Positions 19,038-28,191 are shown, counted from the stretch's first letter. The stretch is 64,000 bases of DNA from an uncultured Spirochaetaceae bacterium (GCA_944389105.1 CALXLD010000042.1:1-64000), one strand, 5' to 3'. Translations and numbers: made by a program. The notes: generated from the letters alone by a model not told the origin.

Positions 19038-20153
19038 ATGGCAAAGAGAGATTATTACGAGGTTCTTGGGGTTTCCAAGACAGCTACTGAAGAAGAGATA
19101 AAGAAAGCATACAGGAAGATAGCTCTGCAGAATCATCCGGATACTCATCCGAATGACAAGGCTGCGGAGGAGAGGTTCAAGGAAGCCAGCGAGGCGTATG
19201 AGGTCCTTTCGGATCCGAAGAAGAGAAGTGCGTATGATCAGTTCGGCTTCAGCGGTATGAATGATTTCCAGGGCGGAGCCGCAGGTAATTATTCAAATGT
19301 ATATCGTGATTTCTCCGATATCTTCTCCGGTGCGGGTTTCTCTGATTTCTTCTCATCCTTCTTCGGAGGAGGCGGTGGAAGAGCTCAGCAGCGCGGAAGC
19401 TATGGAGAACCCGGTGCATCTCTCAGATATGATATCACGATAGATTTCAGCGAAGCTGTTAATGGCTGCAAGAAGGAGATTTCCTTCGGCCATAAGATCA
19501 AGTGCTCAAGCTGTGGCGGTACAGGGGGAACCGGCATCAAAACATGTCCTACATGTCATGGAACGGGGCGTGTTACAAGCGGTAATTCCTTCTTCCAGAT
19601 GGCTTCAGGCTGCCGGACATGCGGTGGCAGCGGCCATGTGATTGAACATCCCTGTGCAGAGTGCCATGGAAGCGGAACTGTCACGAAGACTGAGAAGCTT
19701 GTTGTCAATATTCCTGCAGGAGTGGACAACGGATCCCGTCTGACTCTTCGTGGAAAGGGTGATGCTGGAACGAATGGCGGCGCTGATGGTGACCTTATTC
19801 TTTTCATCTCAGTGCGACCTGACAAGTATTTTGTCAGGGAAGGAAATGATGTTTATCTTCAGATTCCTGTCACGATAACACAGGCTGCCCTGGGTGCTGC
19901 TGTGCTTGTTCCTACAGTCGATGGAGTTAATATCAAGGTGGATATACCTGCTGGCATACAGTCTGGTACAATGCTTCGTGTGAAGGGCAGAGGAATACCA
20001 TCGCCAAGAAGTTCTTCCCGCGGTGATATGTATATACGCGTGATGGTTGAGACACCTCGCCGTCTTTCTTCCAGAGCTCGTGACCTGATGAAGGAACTTG
20101 CATCTGAGATTAAGGAAGATACAAGCCCGACACCTATGGAGTTTCAGGAATAA
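19038..20153 (+). CDS. dnaJ: Chaperone protein DnaJ (Hsp40)
   Basis: A 371-aa class I DnaJ. The J domain has HPD near residues 33-35 ([10 protein letters not shown]). A Gly/Phe-rich linker (about 70-125) follows, then the zinc finger with four CxxCxGxG repeats ([32 protein letters not shown]) at about 155-225, then the C-terminal peptide-binding domains. It delivers substrates to DnaK and stimulates its ATPase. AGAGGGA precedes the ATG. The stop overlaps the next ATG by one base (TAATG). Confidence 0.98.
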   Translation: MAKRDYYEVLGVSKTATEEEIKKAYRKIALQNHPDTHPNDKAAEERFKEASEAYEVLSDPKKRSAYDQFGFSGMNDFQGGAAGNYSNVYRDFSDIFSGAGFSDFFSSFFGGGGGRAQQRGSYGEPGASLRYDITIDFSEAVNGCKKEISFGHKIKCSSCGGTGGTGIKTCPTCHGTGRVTSGNSFFQMASGCRTCGGSGHVIEHPCAECHGSGTVTKTEKLVVNIPAGVDNGSRLTLRGKGDAGTNGGADGDLILFISVRPDKYFVREGNDVYLQIPVTITQAALGAAVLVPTVDGVNIKVDIPAGIQSGTMLRVKGRGIPSPRSSSRGDMYIRVMVETPRRLSSRARDLMKELASEIKEDTSPTPMEFQE

Positions 20154-20896
20154 TGGGTGAGAAAGTATATGGTTTTCATGCAATAGAGGAGGCCCTTAAA
20201 AAAGCTGGAATGGGGTCCACTCTGTTTGTTCAGCGTCAGGGCGGAGAGAGAATTGAGGCACTTGTCCGGGAAGCAAAGCTCACTGGTAAGGTCGCTGTAA
20301 AGAAACTTTCCCGTGATGAACTAGAGAGAATGCTTCCTGGTGTGGATCTGAGAGGAGCTCTTCTTGATCTTGGTGGTCCAAGGCGCGGTGCCTCTAGGCT
20401 TATAGAGAAGAGTGTCGAGGAATTCTGCGAAGCTCTTGGCGAGGATGATGGGGCTCTTGTCCTCATTCTTGACGGCATAACAGATCCTCATAACCTTGGA
20501 GCTATTCTGCGTTCAGCAGATCAGTTCGGAGTCGATCTTGTAATGATACCGGAGCGCAGGGCAGTTCAGGCTAATGAGACAGTTGTGAAAGTCTCCTCAG
20601 GAGCTGCGCAGTATGTCCCGATGTCTGTTGTCACAAATCTCACAAGAGAGATGAAGATTCTCAAGGATAATGGATTCTGGATCTATGGTGCAGATATGAA
20701 AGGCGAGGAGAGCTATACGGTGGATTTCCCTAAGCGTACAGCTATAGTCATGGGCTCTGAAGGTGATGGCATCTCCCTGCTTGTCAGAAAGAATTGTGAC
20801 CATATTATATCAATACCGATGAGCGGTCATATCGACTCGCTCAATGTATCGGTAGCTGCAGGAATACTGCTTTACGAATTCAGAAGGCCCCGTTAA
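20153..20896 (+). CDS. rlmB: 23S rRNA (guanosine-2'-O)-methyltransferase RlmB (TrmH family)
   Basis: A 247-aa SPOUT methyltransferase. The N-terminal substrate-binding domain (VYGFHAIEEALKKAG) is followed by the knotted catalytic domain with motif 1 DPHNLGAILRSADQFG (about 107-121), motif 2 AIVMGSEGDGIS (about 200) and motif 3 IPMSGHIDSLNVSVAAGILLYE (about 221-242). It probably 2'-O-methylates G2251 of 23S rRNA. A tRNA target for this family cannot be excluded. It is coupled to dnaJ and overlaps the convergent purD by 4 nt. Confidence 0.9.
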   Translation: MGEKVYGFHAIEEALKKAGMGSTLFVQRQGGERIEALVREAKLTGKVAVKKLSRDELERMLPGVDLRGALLDLGGPRRGASRLIEKSVEEFCEALGEDDGALVLILDGITDPHNLGAILRSADQFGVDLVMIPERRAVQANETVVKVSSGAAQYVPMSVVTNLTREMKILKDNGFWIYGADMKGEESYTVDFPKRTAIVMGSEGDGISLLVRKNCDHIISIPMSGHIDSLNVSVAAGILLYEFRRPR

Positions 20897-22155
20897 TCAG
20901 AGAAGTAGGCATTTCCTATGTCGTCTCTATACCAGAGACCCTGGAAATGCTTTCTTTTTATCAGGTCATATGCATTTTTATTGGCTTCTCCGATACTGTT
21001 TCCTTTTCCTACTACGGTAAGATTCCTTCCTCCGGTAGTTATTGCTTTGCCATCTTTTTCCTGGATTGCACCGCAGAATACTATCGGGCCTTCATTGAGA
21101 GGCTCGAGGAATGCAGATGTAAGTCCCTTGATCTCCTTCCCGATTTCAGGATTCATTGGATATCCCTGGGAAGCAAGCACTACAGCTACAGTTGACTCGT
21201 CCGTCGTTGATAGCTGTATTGAACTTACGTTGTCCTTTTCCATCGCACCGAGAATTTCTATCAGATCTGTATTGATGATAGGAATCATGGCCTGGGCGGA
21301 AGGATCGTTGAAGCGGACATGGTAATCAACGAGATAAGGCTCCTTATCTTCTGTAATCATCAGAGAGAGCGTTAGTATGCCTTTGTATGAGAGCTGCTCA
21401 ACCTGCATCCCATAAAGAGTCGGCTTTATTATCCTATCGATGATCTTTTCTTTTATTTCGTCGATGATCGGAACAGGGCAGAGCGCTCCCATTCCACCTG
21501 TCGGAGTCTGATCATCTGCCGCTTTCTTCGTGTAATCGCTTGTTATCGGAAGCACTAGATAGCCATTGCGGTCAAGAAGCAGCGAACAGCTTGCAGGAGT
21601 TCCGTTGATGAACTCCTCCAGTAGCACGGGCCCTTTCTCGAAAAGCTTCTTTGCGTAATCTACCAGAGCGCCTGTATCATCTGAAGAGAGCATTATCCTT
21701 GATGGAGCAATATAGTTGCTTTTTATTGTGAAGTATTCTCCGCTATGTCTCTCAAGATATTTCTCAAGCCCTTCGATATCGCCAAAAAGAGAGCTGTGGG
21801 GAATCGGAATATTATGCCGTCTTGTGAATGCTCTGGAAAATGATCTGTCTCCTTCAAGCTTTACCGAGTTCTCCGGTGCTCCGAATGTCTTTATCCCTCT
21901 GTCATTCAGATACTTAACCACACCTGTGAACAAAGGTGCCTCAGTTCCTATGAATACATAGTCTATTTTATGATCCTTACAGGCATTGTAGACAGAAACA
22001 GGGTCGGATGGCTTTACATCCGGCAGATTCTGGCAGAATCGTCCAGTGGCGAGATTGCCAGGAGCTGCGAAGAGCCCTGAAAGGTAGCAGCTCTTGCTGA
22101 ACCACCATGCGACAGCATGATCTTTTGCTCCAGATCCTAGCAGTAGAACGCGCAT
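20893..22155 (-). CDS. purD: Divergent phosphoribosylamine-glycine ligase (PurD-like ATP-grasp)
   Basis: A 420-aa ATP-grasp protein with the GARS layout. The N-terminal GSGAKDHAVAW replaces the canonical GGGGREHALAW. TPTGGMGALCPVP corresponds to NTGGMGAY, and VDYHVRFNDPSAQ to the EVRFGDPE metal-ligand motif. The strongly conserved KADGLAAGKG loop is replaced by KSNYIAPSRIM. It should make glycinamide ribonucleotide in purine synthesis, but activity is uncertain. AAAGGAGTC precedes the ATG. No other pur genes are nearby; it is a lone gene convergent with rlmB. Confidence 0.75.
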   Translation of the reverse strand: MRVLLLGSGAKDHAVAWWFSKSCYLSGLFAAPGNLATGRFCQNLPDVKPSDPVSVYNACKDHKIDYVFIGTEAPLFTGVVKYLNDRGIKTFGAPENSVKLEGDRSFSRAFTRRHNIPIPHSSLFGDIEGLEKYLERHSGEYFTIKSNYIAPSRIMLSSDDTGALVDYAKKLFEKGPVLLEEFINGTPASCSLLLDRNGYLVLPITSDYTKKAADDQTPTGGMGALCPVPIIDEIKEKIIDRIIKPTLYGMQVEQLSYKGILTLSLMITEDKEPYLVDYHVRFNDPSAQAMIPIINTDLIEILGAMEKDNVSSIQLSTTDESTVAVVLASQGYPMNPEIGKEIKGLTSAFLEPLNEGPIVFCGAIQEKDGKAITTGGRNLTVVGKGNSIGEANKNAYDLIKRKHFQGLWYRDDIGNAYFSD

Positions 22156-22293
22156 TCTTTTGACTCCTTTATTAAAACGCTACCATACCGGAAAGTGAAA
22201 ATCAAAGAAAATCCTCTGTTTTCAGTATGAAAAAATAAGTATGGCACGTAGTAAAAAAGAGACGGGAAGCTATTTGGGAAAAGGCGGGGAAAA

Positions 22294-22333
22294 GCAGGAT
22301 TCTACCGCTATATCCAGATATAGGTATTCCTGC
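22294..22333 (-). terminator. Long hairpin downstream of dus (candidate terminator)
   Basis: On the minus strand GCAGGA...TCCTGC encloses TACC/GGTA and TATAT/ATATA arms around CTGG, with small internal loops, followed by TTTTCCCC. It lies 32 nt after the dus stop and about 140 nt before purD. The T-run is short, so it could instead be a processing structure. The rest of 22156-22364 shows only the purD ribosome site. Confidence 0.5.
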
Positions 22334-22364
22334 AGTATCGCATTCATTCAGGCAGCATCTTCCG

Positions 22365-23324
22365 TCATTCCCGGTTCAGACCAGAGAGGGCGGCTATCAT
22401 TTCTTCCCTGGTACATGCAGCTGCTAATTCATTCTTCACTCTGCTGCTGCCGGGAATCCCTTTGATATAGGCCATCAGATGCTTTCTCATTTCCCTGCAG
22501 GCAATATTCTCTCCATAGTATCCGATCATCAGATCAAGATGTTTTTCAGCAGTCTCTATCTTTTCCTGCAATGCGGGGTGCTGATAGCTTCCTTTTTCGA
22601 GGAGATCCTTTGTCTCTCTGAATATGAATGGATTCCCAATTGCTCCGCGTGCGAACATCACACCATCAAGACCATAAAGGTTTATCATATCCAGGGCATC
22701 CTCGGGCGTGAATACATCTCCGGAACCGAAGATAAGCATCCCGCTTTCTCTGAAATGATTGCTGAGGGTCCTGAATGCTTCCTTATCAGCTGTGCCGCTG
22801 TAGCCCTGGGCCCGGGTTCTTGCGTGAAGGGTAAGCATCTCTGCACCGGCTTCTGCTGCTGTATCTGCAAATTCGATATAATTGATTGACGAGGAATCCC
22901 ATCCAAGGCGGAATTTGACAGATACCGGGATATCTGTATATTCCTTTATCGTTCTTATGATTTTACCTATCATTTCAGGATTCTTCATCAATGCCGAACC
23001 TGCTCCGGTCTTTACGACTTTTGGAACAGGGCAGCCGCAGTTTATATCTATTACGGTAGGATTGTATTCAAGAAGATTATCCATGGCTCTTCTCACCGGA
23101 TCATCTGAAGGTGCGAATATCTGGATGATAAACCTGTCCTCTCCCTGAAACCTCTCTAGCAGCGCTTTTGTCTTCTCTCCGTTTCTTGCAAGTCCTTCTG
23201 CACTTACCATTTCGGAGACTGCTGAATCAGCGCCTTTGCTCCGTGCGATTTCACGGAATGCCTTATCTGTATATCCTGCAAGAGGGGCTAATATGAAAGG
23301 CCCTCCGATTCTCTTAATATCCAC
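22365..23324 (-). CDS. dus: tRNA-dihydrouridine synthase
   Basis: A 319-aa FMN enzyme that reduces uridines in the tRNA D-loop. Family signatures are ILAPLAGYTDKAFRE near the start, VIDINCGCPVPKVVKTGAGSAL (catalytic Cys) near residue 90, LHARTRAQGYSG, and VMFARGAIGNPFIF (FMN phosphate loop). The GTG at 23324 is preferred to a TTG at 23354. It gives the usual short Dus N-terminus, and an extended -10 (TGCTAGTAT) sits 13 nt upstream, so the mRNA is likely leaderless. It is divergent from ricT. Confidence 0.9.
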   Translation of the reverse strand: MDIKRIGGPFILAPLAGYTDKAFREIARSKGADSAVSEMVSAEGLARNGEKTKALLERFQGEDRFIIQIFAPSDDPVRRAMDNLLEYNPTVIDINCGCPVPKVVKTGAGSALMKNPEMIGKIIRTIKEYTDIPVSVKFRLGWDSSSINYIEFADTAAEAGAEMLTLHARTRAQGYSGTADKEAFRTLSNHFRESGMLIFGSGDVFTPEDALDMINLYGLDGVMFARGAIGNPFIFRETKDLLEKGSYQHPALQEKIETAEKHLDLMIGYYGENIACREMRKHLMAYIKGIPGSSRVKNELAAACTREEMIAALSGLNRE

Positions 23325-23331
23325 ACCACGA

Positions 23332-23340
23332 ATACTAGCA
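23332..23340 (-). promoter_or_regulatory. Extended -10 element, leaderless-type start of dus
   Basis: TGC-TAGTAT on the minus strand; the hexamer runs 23337 down to 23332 and begins 13 nt before the GTG at 23324. It lies inside the longer open frame that starts at 23354, an argument against that start. Confidence 0.5.
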
Positions 23341-23383
23341 CAGACCCTTTTCAAATTGCCATCAGTGTGTTAGCTTCTCATTT

Positions 23384-24415
23384 ATGAAGCAGAAATTGGG
23401 TCAAGATGACGACTGGGCCTATGTATATGTTATAAAAAACCCATCATATAATGATGTTTGCCTCTGTGCATGGGACAGTGTTCTTTATGCTGGTACTCCA
23501 GTGGTCTACGAAACCAGATTCGGTCTGGATCTCGGTATTGTGGTAGGTCCTGCCCCGGTTCCCGGCGCATCGTATGTTCCTGGCCATAGCGAGGTTCATG
23601 GTGCCTGCCTTCATTTCGCTGATGAGAAGGAAGAAGATGATGTCAGGTATACAGCATCTGAGAGCGCTCACCAGTGTGACTCCTGTTTCTGCTGCCAGAT
23701 TACGAAAGAGCCGGAGAAGATGAAGGTCGATGGCAGCGTGACATGGATTGACCATCTTGCAACTCCTTCTGAAATGGCCAGGTATGCGGAAAATGAGGCG
23801 AAAGAGGAAGAAGCGGTCAAGGTATGCAGGGAAAAAATCAGAAAGCATAATCTTGGAATGAAGCTTGTGACAACTCATTTCCTTCTCGGGGAGCCTAAGG
23901 TAATCTTCTTCTTCACAGCAGATGAACGTGTTGATTTCCGGGATCTTGTCAAAGATCTTGTCGCTGTTTTCAGGATGCGTATAGAACTGAGGCAGATCGG
24001 AGTAAGGGATGAATCCAGGCTTATCGGAGGACTTTCTGTCTGCGGCAGGGATTATTGCTGCCATCTCATGACAAAGGAGATGGAGCCTGTAACAATAAAG
24101 ATGGCAAAAGAGCAGAACCTGTCCCTGAACTCGATGAAGATCTCTGGTCCATGCGGCCGTCTTCTATGCTGTCTTGCTTATGAGTATGACTACTATATGG
24201 AAGAAAAAGCCGGCTGTCCTCCTGAAGGAACACGGCTCAGGCTTGATAGGGAGCTGTGGAGAGTAAGCGAGGTCAACATCTTATCAAGAAAGATTACAGT
24301 TGCCGGAAGCGAAGGCCGTACAATCCAGATTCCTTTTGAGGAAGTCTCATTCAACAGTGAAACAGGTTTCTGGGAAGTGAGCGAGGAGTATCAGGAGGAA
24401 ATCTTCTCTTCGTGA
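23384..24415 (+). CDS. ricT: PSP1 domain protein, RicT/YaaT family
   Basis: A 343-aa protein of the RicT type. In Bacillus RicT, with RicA and RicF, forms an iron-sulphur complex that steers RNase Y. The conserved core SGPCGRLLCCLAYEYDYY (about 250-268) and CGRDYCCHLM (about 222-231) are intact. An extra Cys cluster (HQCDSCFCCQ) lies near residues 93-102. The presence of RNase Y in the same window fits a role in RNA maturation. No clear ribosome site precedes the ATG. It is divergent from dus with only about 60 nt between starts. Confidence 0.88.
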   Translation: MKQKLGQDDDWAYVYVIKNPSYNDVCLCAWDSVLYAGTPVVYETRFGLDLGIVVGPAPVPGASYVPGHSEVHGACLHFADEKEEDDVRYTASESAHQCDSCFCCQITKEPEKMKVDGSVTWIDHLATPSEMARYAENEAKEEEAVKVCREKIRKHNLGMKLVTTHFLLGEPKVIFFFTADERVDFRDLVKDLVAVFRMRIELRQIGVRDESRLIGGLSVCGRDYCCHLMTKEMEPVTIKMAKEQNLSLNSMKISGPCGRLLCCLAYEYDYYMEEKAGCPPEGTRLRLDRELWRVSEVNILSRKITVAGSEGRTIQIPFEEVSFNSETGFWEVSEEYQEEIFSS

Positions 24416-24418
24416 TGG

Positions 24419-24440
24419 AATACTTTGGAAATAAAGTATT
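24419..24440 (+). other. A+T-rich hairpin after ricT
   Basis: AATACTTT, GGAAAT loop, AAAGTATT: a perfect 8-bp stem starting 4 nt after the ricT stop. No T-run follows, so termination here is doubtful. Confidence 0.4.
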
Positions 24441-24453
24441 GCTAGGTAACGTG

Positions 24454-24480
24454 TTGACGCTTAAGTATCTTTATGATAAT
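24454..24480 (+). promoter_or_regulatory. Promoter of rpsT-HU-lnt-cinA
   Basis: TTGACG (24454-24459), 15-nt spacer, GATAAT (24475-24480), inside TATGATAAT. The start site would be near 24487, giving a leader of about 65 nt that contains a terminator-like hairpin before rpsT. Confidence 0.55.
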
Positions 24481-24490
24481 TTCTTTAATC

Positions 24491-24518
24491 GCTGTCATTG
24501 GTATGACGGCTGCTTTTT
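24491..24518 (+). promoter_or_regulatory. Terminator-like hairpin in the rpsT leader
   Basis: GCTGTCAT (24491-24498), loop TGGT, ATGACGGC (24503-24510), 8 bp with one G-U, then TGCTTTTT. It lies wholly within the predicted leader, between promoter and the rpsT ribosome site (GGAGGAATAA). It may act as an attenuator for S20 autogenous control or as a leaky terminator of upstream transcription. Confidence 0.5.
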
Positions 24519-24552
24519 GAATAGAACGATTGGAAATTTTTTGGAGGAATAA

Positions 24553-24813
24553 ATGGCTAACAAGTCAGCAGAGAAAAGAGAACGCCAGGAAGCAAAGCGC
24601 CGTCTTCGCAACCGTATGGCTAAGAGCACTATGCGCACAGCTATCAAGAAGTTCGATGCAGCTGTAGCTGCTGGAGATAAGGACGCTGCAGCCGTAGCAA
24701 TGGCAGAGAGCAATAAGCTCCTCGATACAGTCGCTGGAAAAGGAATCATCCACAGGAATACTGCTGCAAGGAAGAAGAGCAGAATCGCACATGCATACCA
24801 CAAGATGGCTTAA
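24553..24813 (+). CDS. rpsT: 30S ribosomal protein S20
   Basis: An 86-aa, Lys/Arg/Ala-rich helical protein: MANKSAEKRERQEAKRRLRN, then SxMRTAIKKF-like and a C-terminal KGIIHRNTAARKKSRIAH, the S20 pattern. It binds 16S rRNA early in 30S assembly. GGAGG lies 6 nt before the ATG. The HU gene follows 18 nt later, an operon arrangement different from the usual stand-alone rpsT. Confidence 0.95.
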   Translation: MANKSAEKRERQEAKRRLRNRMAKSTMRTAIKKFDAAVAAGDKDAAAVAMAESNKLLDTVAGKGIIHRNTAARKKSRIAHAYHKMA

Positions 24814-24831
24814 TTTCTGTGGGGTATTGCT

Positions 24832-25149
24832 ATGGAACAGAAACTGACAAAGGCTGCTATCATAGAAAGCCTGCATGCTAAATTAGGAATCAATAGGACA
24901 GATATTCACTCGGTTATCGATGAGCTGTTTGAGGAAATCAAGGATGGTCTCAAAGATAACAGGGTTATAGAGCTCCGTGGATTCGGAACTTTTGAAGTCC
25001 GTATCAGAAAGGGACGTGAGAAAGCTCGTAATCCGAAGACCGGAGATGTGGTTGCCGTTGACAGGCATGGTGTTGCTATTTTCCGCCCTGGAAAAGAGCT
25101 CAAAGATTTTGTCTGGGATATCACAACCGGACCATATGAGGAAAAATAA
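24832..25149 (+). CDS. HU-family DNA-binding protein
   Basis: A 105-aa nucleoid protein. The helical body is KLTKAAIIESLHAKLGINRTDIHSVIDELFEEI-like, and the beta-arm region carries ELRGFGTFEVR, KGREKARNPKTGDVV and the closing FRPGKELKDFV. It bends DNA as a homodimer. The C-terminus has about 10 residues more than E. coli HU. Its last 14 nt overlap the start of lnt. A broken second copy of the HU N-terminus is found near 60.0 kb on the other strand. Confidence 0.93.
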   Translation: MEQKLTKAAIIESLHAKLGINRTDIHSVIDELFEEIKDGLKDNRVIELRGFGTFEVRIRKGREKARNPKTGDVVAVDRHGVAIFRPGKELKDFVWDITTGPYEEK

Positions 25150-26830
25150 CTTGGAAGGGAATATAAAGACTTCCAGAAGAAGCCTCAGAACTTTAGGTTC
25201 TGAGGTTCTTGTTTTAGTAACAGCTGCGTTTGTTTATTCGATGGCGTTTCCGGGATTCATGATTCCCGAAGGACTGGGTTTTATTGCGTTATTTGCATTG
25301 ATTCCGGTCTTCGCTGTCATAAGGCATACATCATGGAAGCATGTCTGGTGGATGGGATTCCTGTTCGGATTTGTCTTTTTCCTCTTCTTCACATATTGGC
25401 TTAAAAGCTTCCATGCACTTGCGATTGTACTCATACCTGTAATCAAAGCATTTGAAATGATGCTCTGTTTCGTGGCCCTGAAAGCTGCTGACAGTTTCTT
25501 TAAGCGCTTTGGATACATCGTTCAGGCTATCATATGGATTGCGTATGCATATCTTTCAGAGAGCTGGTTCGCAGGATTCTCCTATGGGAATATAGCATAT
25601 GCATTCTATAAGTATGCTCCATTTATACAGATTGCAGATATTGCCGGTATATGGGGTGTTGGTTTTATTGCAATACTGCCTCAGCCGTTTCTCGGAAGAT
25701 ACCTTTCTGACTGGGTAAGCGGCAGATCCGGACGTTTTGCCAGCTATATTCTGAAGAACATTGCTTTCGTAGTGATTTATGCTGTTCTTCTTCTATCCAC
25801 TCTTATCTATGGATTTGCAAAAGTCTCGGAGTGGAAAAATAAGGAGCCTGACAGGATATGGGATGTTGTTGCCGTACAGCATAACCATGATTCATGGGAG
25901 GGCGGGTATTTCACATATCTCCACAATTTCAATAATTTAAGGAGATATACTCTTGAAGCACTCTCGAAAACTGATCCGGATCTCGTGATCTGGAGCGAAA
26001 CAGCATTTATACCATCTGTGGCCTGGCATACGAATTATTCAACAGAAGGTTCCGGCTACGAGGTTACAGCAGATCTTGTTAATCAGTTCGTTTCATTCGG
26101 AGAGAATCTGGGAGTCCCTCTTCTTACAGGCAACCCCGAAGGTGTCATCGCAGATGAATCGCTTCCGCCTATTCTTGAGGATGGTTCCACAAACCGTGTT
26201 GATTACAATACTGTCATTCTCTTTGACGATGGCCATATTGTGGAGACTTACCGCAAGCAGCATCTGGTTCCTTTCACAGAGTATTTCCCCTATGAGGAGG
26301 AATTGCCCTGGCTTTATAATCTTCTCCTTGCAAATGACTATAACTGGTGGTTGCAGGGGGATACTCCGGTTGTCTTTGAGTCGGATGGCGTTAAGTTCTC
26401 CACACCGATCTGCTTCGAGGATAATTTCGGATATCTTTCAGGTGAGTTCGTTGCTTCGGGCGCGGATGTGATTGTCAATATGTCGAATGATAACTGGTCA
26501 AAGAAAGTGAGCGCTGAGCTGCAGCATGCTGCTATGGGTGCTTTCAGATCAGTCGAGACAAGAAAGGCAACAATAAGGGGAACCAACAGCGGCATAACAT
26601 GCATGATAACCCCTGAAGGAACAATGCACGACAGGATGGAGCCTTTCGCAATGGGTTGGCATCTTTACCATGTTCCTGTTTACACACATGACAGCAATCC
26701 TGATACATTCTATGTGAATCATATAGATCTCTTTGCTCATATTGCGGTTTATTCTTCCTATGTCCTGATAGCACTCGGTGCCTTGATGAAGATAGCTGCC
26801 GTAATCAGGGGCAGGGGAAAGAAGGACTGA
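25136..26830 (+). CDS. lnt: Apolipoprotein N-acyltransferase
   Basis: A 564-aa inner-membrane enzyme that adds the third acyl chain to lipoproteins. There are about six N-terminal membrane helices (residues about 20-215), then a periplasmic nitrilase domain. Catalytic residues in sequence are Glu in VIWSETAFIPS, Lys in YRKQHLVPFTEYFP and Cys in TPICFEDNFG; a final membrane helix follows. The ATG at 25136 lies inside the end of the HU gene, giving coupling. Starts further upstream in the HU gene would add irrelevant residues. It fits a lipoprotein-rich diderm and the lipoproteins near 57-60 kb. Confidence 0.94.
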   Translation: MRKNNLEGNIKTSRRSLRTLGSEVLVLVTAAFVYSMAFPGFMIPEGLGFIALFALIPVFAVIRHTSWKHVWWMGFLFGFVFFLFFTYWLKSFHALAIVLIPVIKAFEMMLCFVALKAADSFFKRFGYIVQAIIWIAYAYLSESWFAGFSYGNIAYAFYKYAPFIQIADIAGIWGVGFIAILPQPFLGRYLSDWVSGRSGRFASYILKNIAFVVIYAVLLLSTLIYGFAKVSEWKNKEPDRIWDVVAVQHNHDSWEGGYFTYLHNFNNLRRYTLEALSKTDPDLVIWSETAFIPSVAWHTNYSTEGSGYEVTADLVNQFVSFGENLGVPLLTGNPEGVIADESLPPILEDGSTNRVDYNTVILFDDGHIVETYRKQHLVPFTEYFPYEEELPWLYNLLLANDYNWWLQGDTPVVFESDGVKFSTPICFEDNFGYLSGEFVASGADVIVNMSNDNWSKKVSAELQHAAMGAFRSVETRKATIRGTNSGITCMITPEGTMHDRMEPFAMGWHLYHVPVYTHDSNPDTFYVNHIDLFAHIAVYSSYVLIALGALMKIAAVIRGRGKKD

Positions 26831-28068
26831 TGAACGCTAGTATCATAGTAATCGGGACAGAGCTTACAAGAGGTATAATACAGGATCAGCATGGATCTCT
26901 TATCAGCCGTGAGCTTACGCACCTTGGGGTCCATGTCTCCGAAATAGTTGCGCTTCCTGATGATGGGACAATAGAGGCTGTGCTTGGTGCTTTGATGAGA
27001 TCCTCTGATATGGTGATCATAACAGGAGGGCTTGGACCGACCAGCGATGATATGACACGTTCTGTTATTGCGGAAGCTGCAGGGAAGAAGCTCGTCAGAG
27101 ATAAAGAGTCCTGGGAATTCCTTGTGAATAAGCTTGGGGAGAAAGCTTATGGTGCTAACTCCAGACAGGCTATGATACCTGAAGGTTTTTCCATAATCCC
27201 GAATCATAATGGCACCGCGCCAGGTTTCTATGGTTATGGAGGAAGCACTCTTCTTGTTTCGCTTCCCGGTCCTCCAAGGGAAATGCATCCTATGTTTTAT
27301 GATTCGGTGATTCCTCTTGTTAAGGATAAGCTTGATCTCAAGGATGCAGAGCGTGATGAATATACTTCATTCATAACAGCAGAAGCTAAGCTTGAAGAGC
27401 TTTATGAAAGCGTGGATCCCGATCTTGACTGGGGAACAAGATTCCAGGATTACAGGATTTCGCTTTATGTCTCTGGCAAGTCCAGATCAGAGAGGGATGC
27501 TGCGATAGGAAAGCTGCAGTCCCTTATTGGCAAGCACAGACTTGAGCGTGGAGACTCTGATGCCCTTTCGATCCTCATCGATGCTCTGAATGAGAAGAAT
27601 GCTACTGTGTCTGCTGCAGAAAGCTGCAGCGGAGGACTTATCTCAGAACTTCTCACTTCCCGTCCCGGATCATCCCGCTTCATGGTGGGATCTGTCACTT
27701 CTTATGCTGCCTCCGTCAAGGAGCATGTGCTTGGTGTCAGAAAGGAGACGATAGAGAAGTTCGGAACAGTCTCTGCGGAATGCGCTATTGAAATGGCGGA
27801 GGGTGTCAGGAAGCTTACCTCTTCTGATTTCTCCGTTTCCGTCACGGGCGTTGCCGGTCCTGACAAGGATGAGGGCAAGGATGTTGGTACTGTTTATTTT
27901 GGATTCTCATCCAGAGATGGCAGGGCAGAGAGTGTTCTTCTCCGCTTTTCCTCATGGGGAAGGGAATCTATAAGGCGAAAGGCAGCTGTGTCTGCATTCC
28001 TTCTTCTTGCTTCTTTCATAAAGGGCGAAGATGTCGCTGAAATAGCCGGGAGCTGGAAGCAAATCTGA
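26830..28068 (+). CDS. cinA: CinA-like protein (MoCF-like domain plus NMN amidohydrolase)
   Basis: A 412-aa two-domain protein. The N-terminal MoaB/Mog-like domain has the GTELTRGIIQDQHG start and TGGLGPTSDDMT (about 64-75). The C-terminal PncC-type nicotinamide-nucleotide amidase domain starts near residue 255 with SAAESCSGGLISELLT and includes GSVTSYAASVKEHVLGV and SVTGVAGP. It recycles or cleans NAD by-products in other bacteria. Its ATG overlaps the lnt stop (TGATG), completing the rpsT-HU-lnt-cinA operon. Confidence 0.92.
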   Translation: MNASIIVIGTELTRGIIQDQHGSLISRELTHLGVHVSEIVALPDDGTIEAVLGALMRSSDMVIITGGLGPTSDDMTRSVIAEAAGKKLVRDKESWEFLVNKLGEKAYGANSRQAMIPEGFSIIPNHNGTAPGFYGYGGSTLLVSLPGPPREMHPMFYDSVIPLVKDKLDLKDAERDEYTSFITAEAKLEELYESVDPDLDWGTRFQDYRISLYVSGKSRSERDAAIGKLQSLIGKHRLERGDSDALSILIDALNEKNATVSAAESCSGGLISELLTSRPGSSRFMVGSVTSYAASVKEHVLGVRKETIEKFGTVSAECAIEMAEGVRKLTSSDFSVSVTGVAGPDKDEGKDVGTVYFGFSSRDGRAESVLLRFSSWGRESIRRKAAVSAFLLLASFIKGEDVAEIAGSWKQI

Positions 28069-28088
28069 TTGCAGCGCTTTTTCTGCTG

Positions 28089-28116
28089 TTGACTATTTGC
28101 AGATGATAGCAATAAT
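28089..28116 (+). promoter_or_regulatory. Promoter of rho
   Basis: TTGACT (28089-28094), 16-nt spacer, AATAAT (28111-28116). The predicted start near 28123 leaves a leader of about 70 nt with a GGAG ribosome site before the ATG. In other bacteria rho is autoregulated through its leader; no specific structure was identified here. Confidence 0.6.
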
Positions 28117-28191
28117 ATCGGAGAAGTTAGATATGCCCTATGTTCATGGGCTCAATCCTTTCAGAAACCAATAATTTCTTTTGGAGTAATA

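Noticed and set aside
22241-22465. 74-codon plus-strand frame between purD and dus
   Set aside because: It overlaps the end of dus antisense and the dus terminator hairpin, and has no ribosome site.
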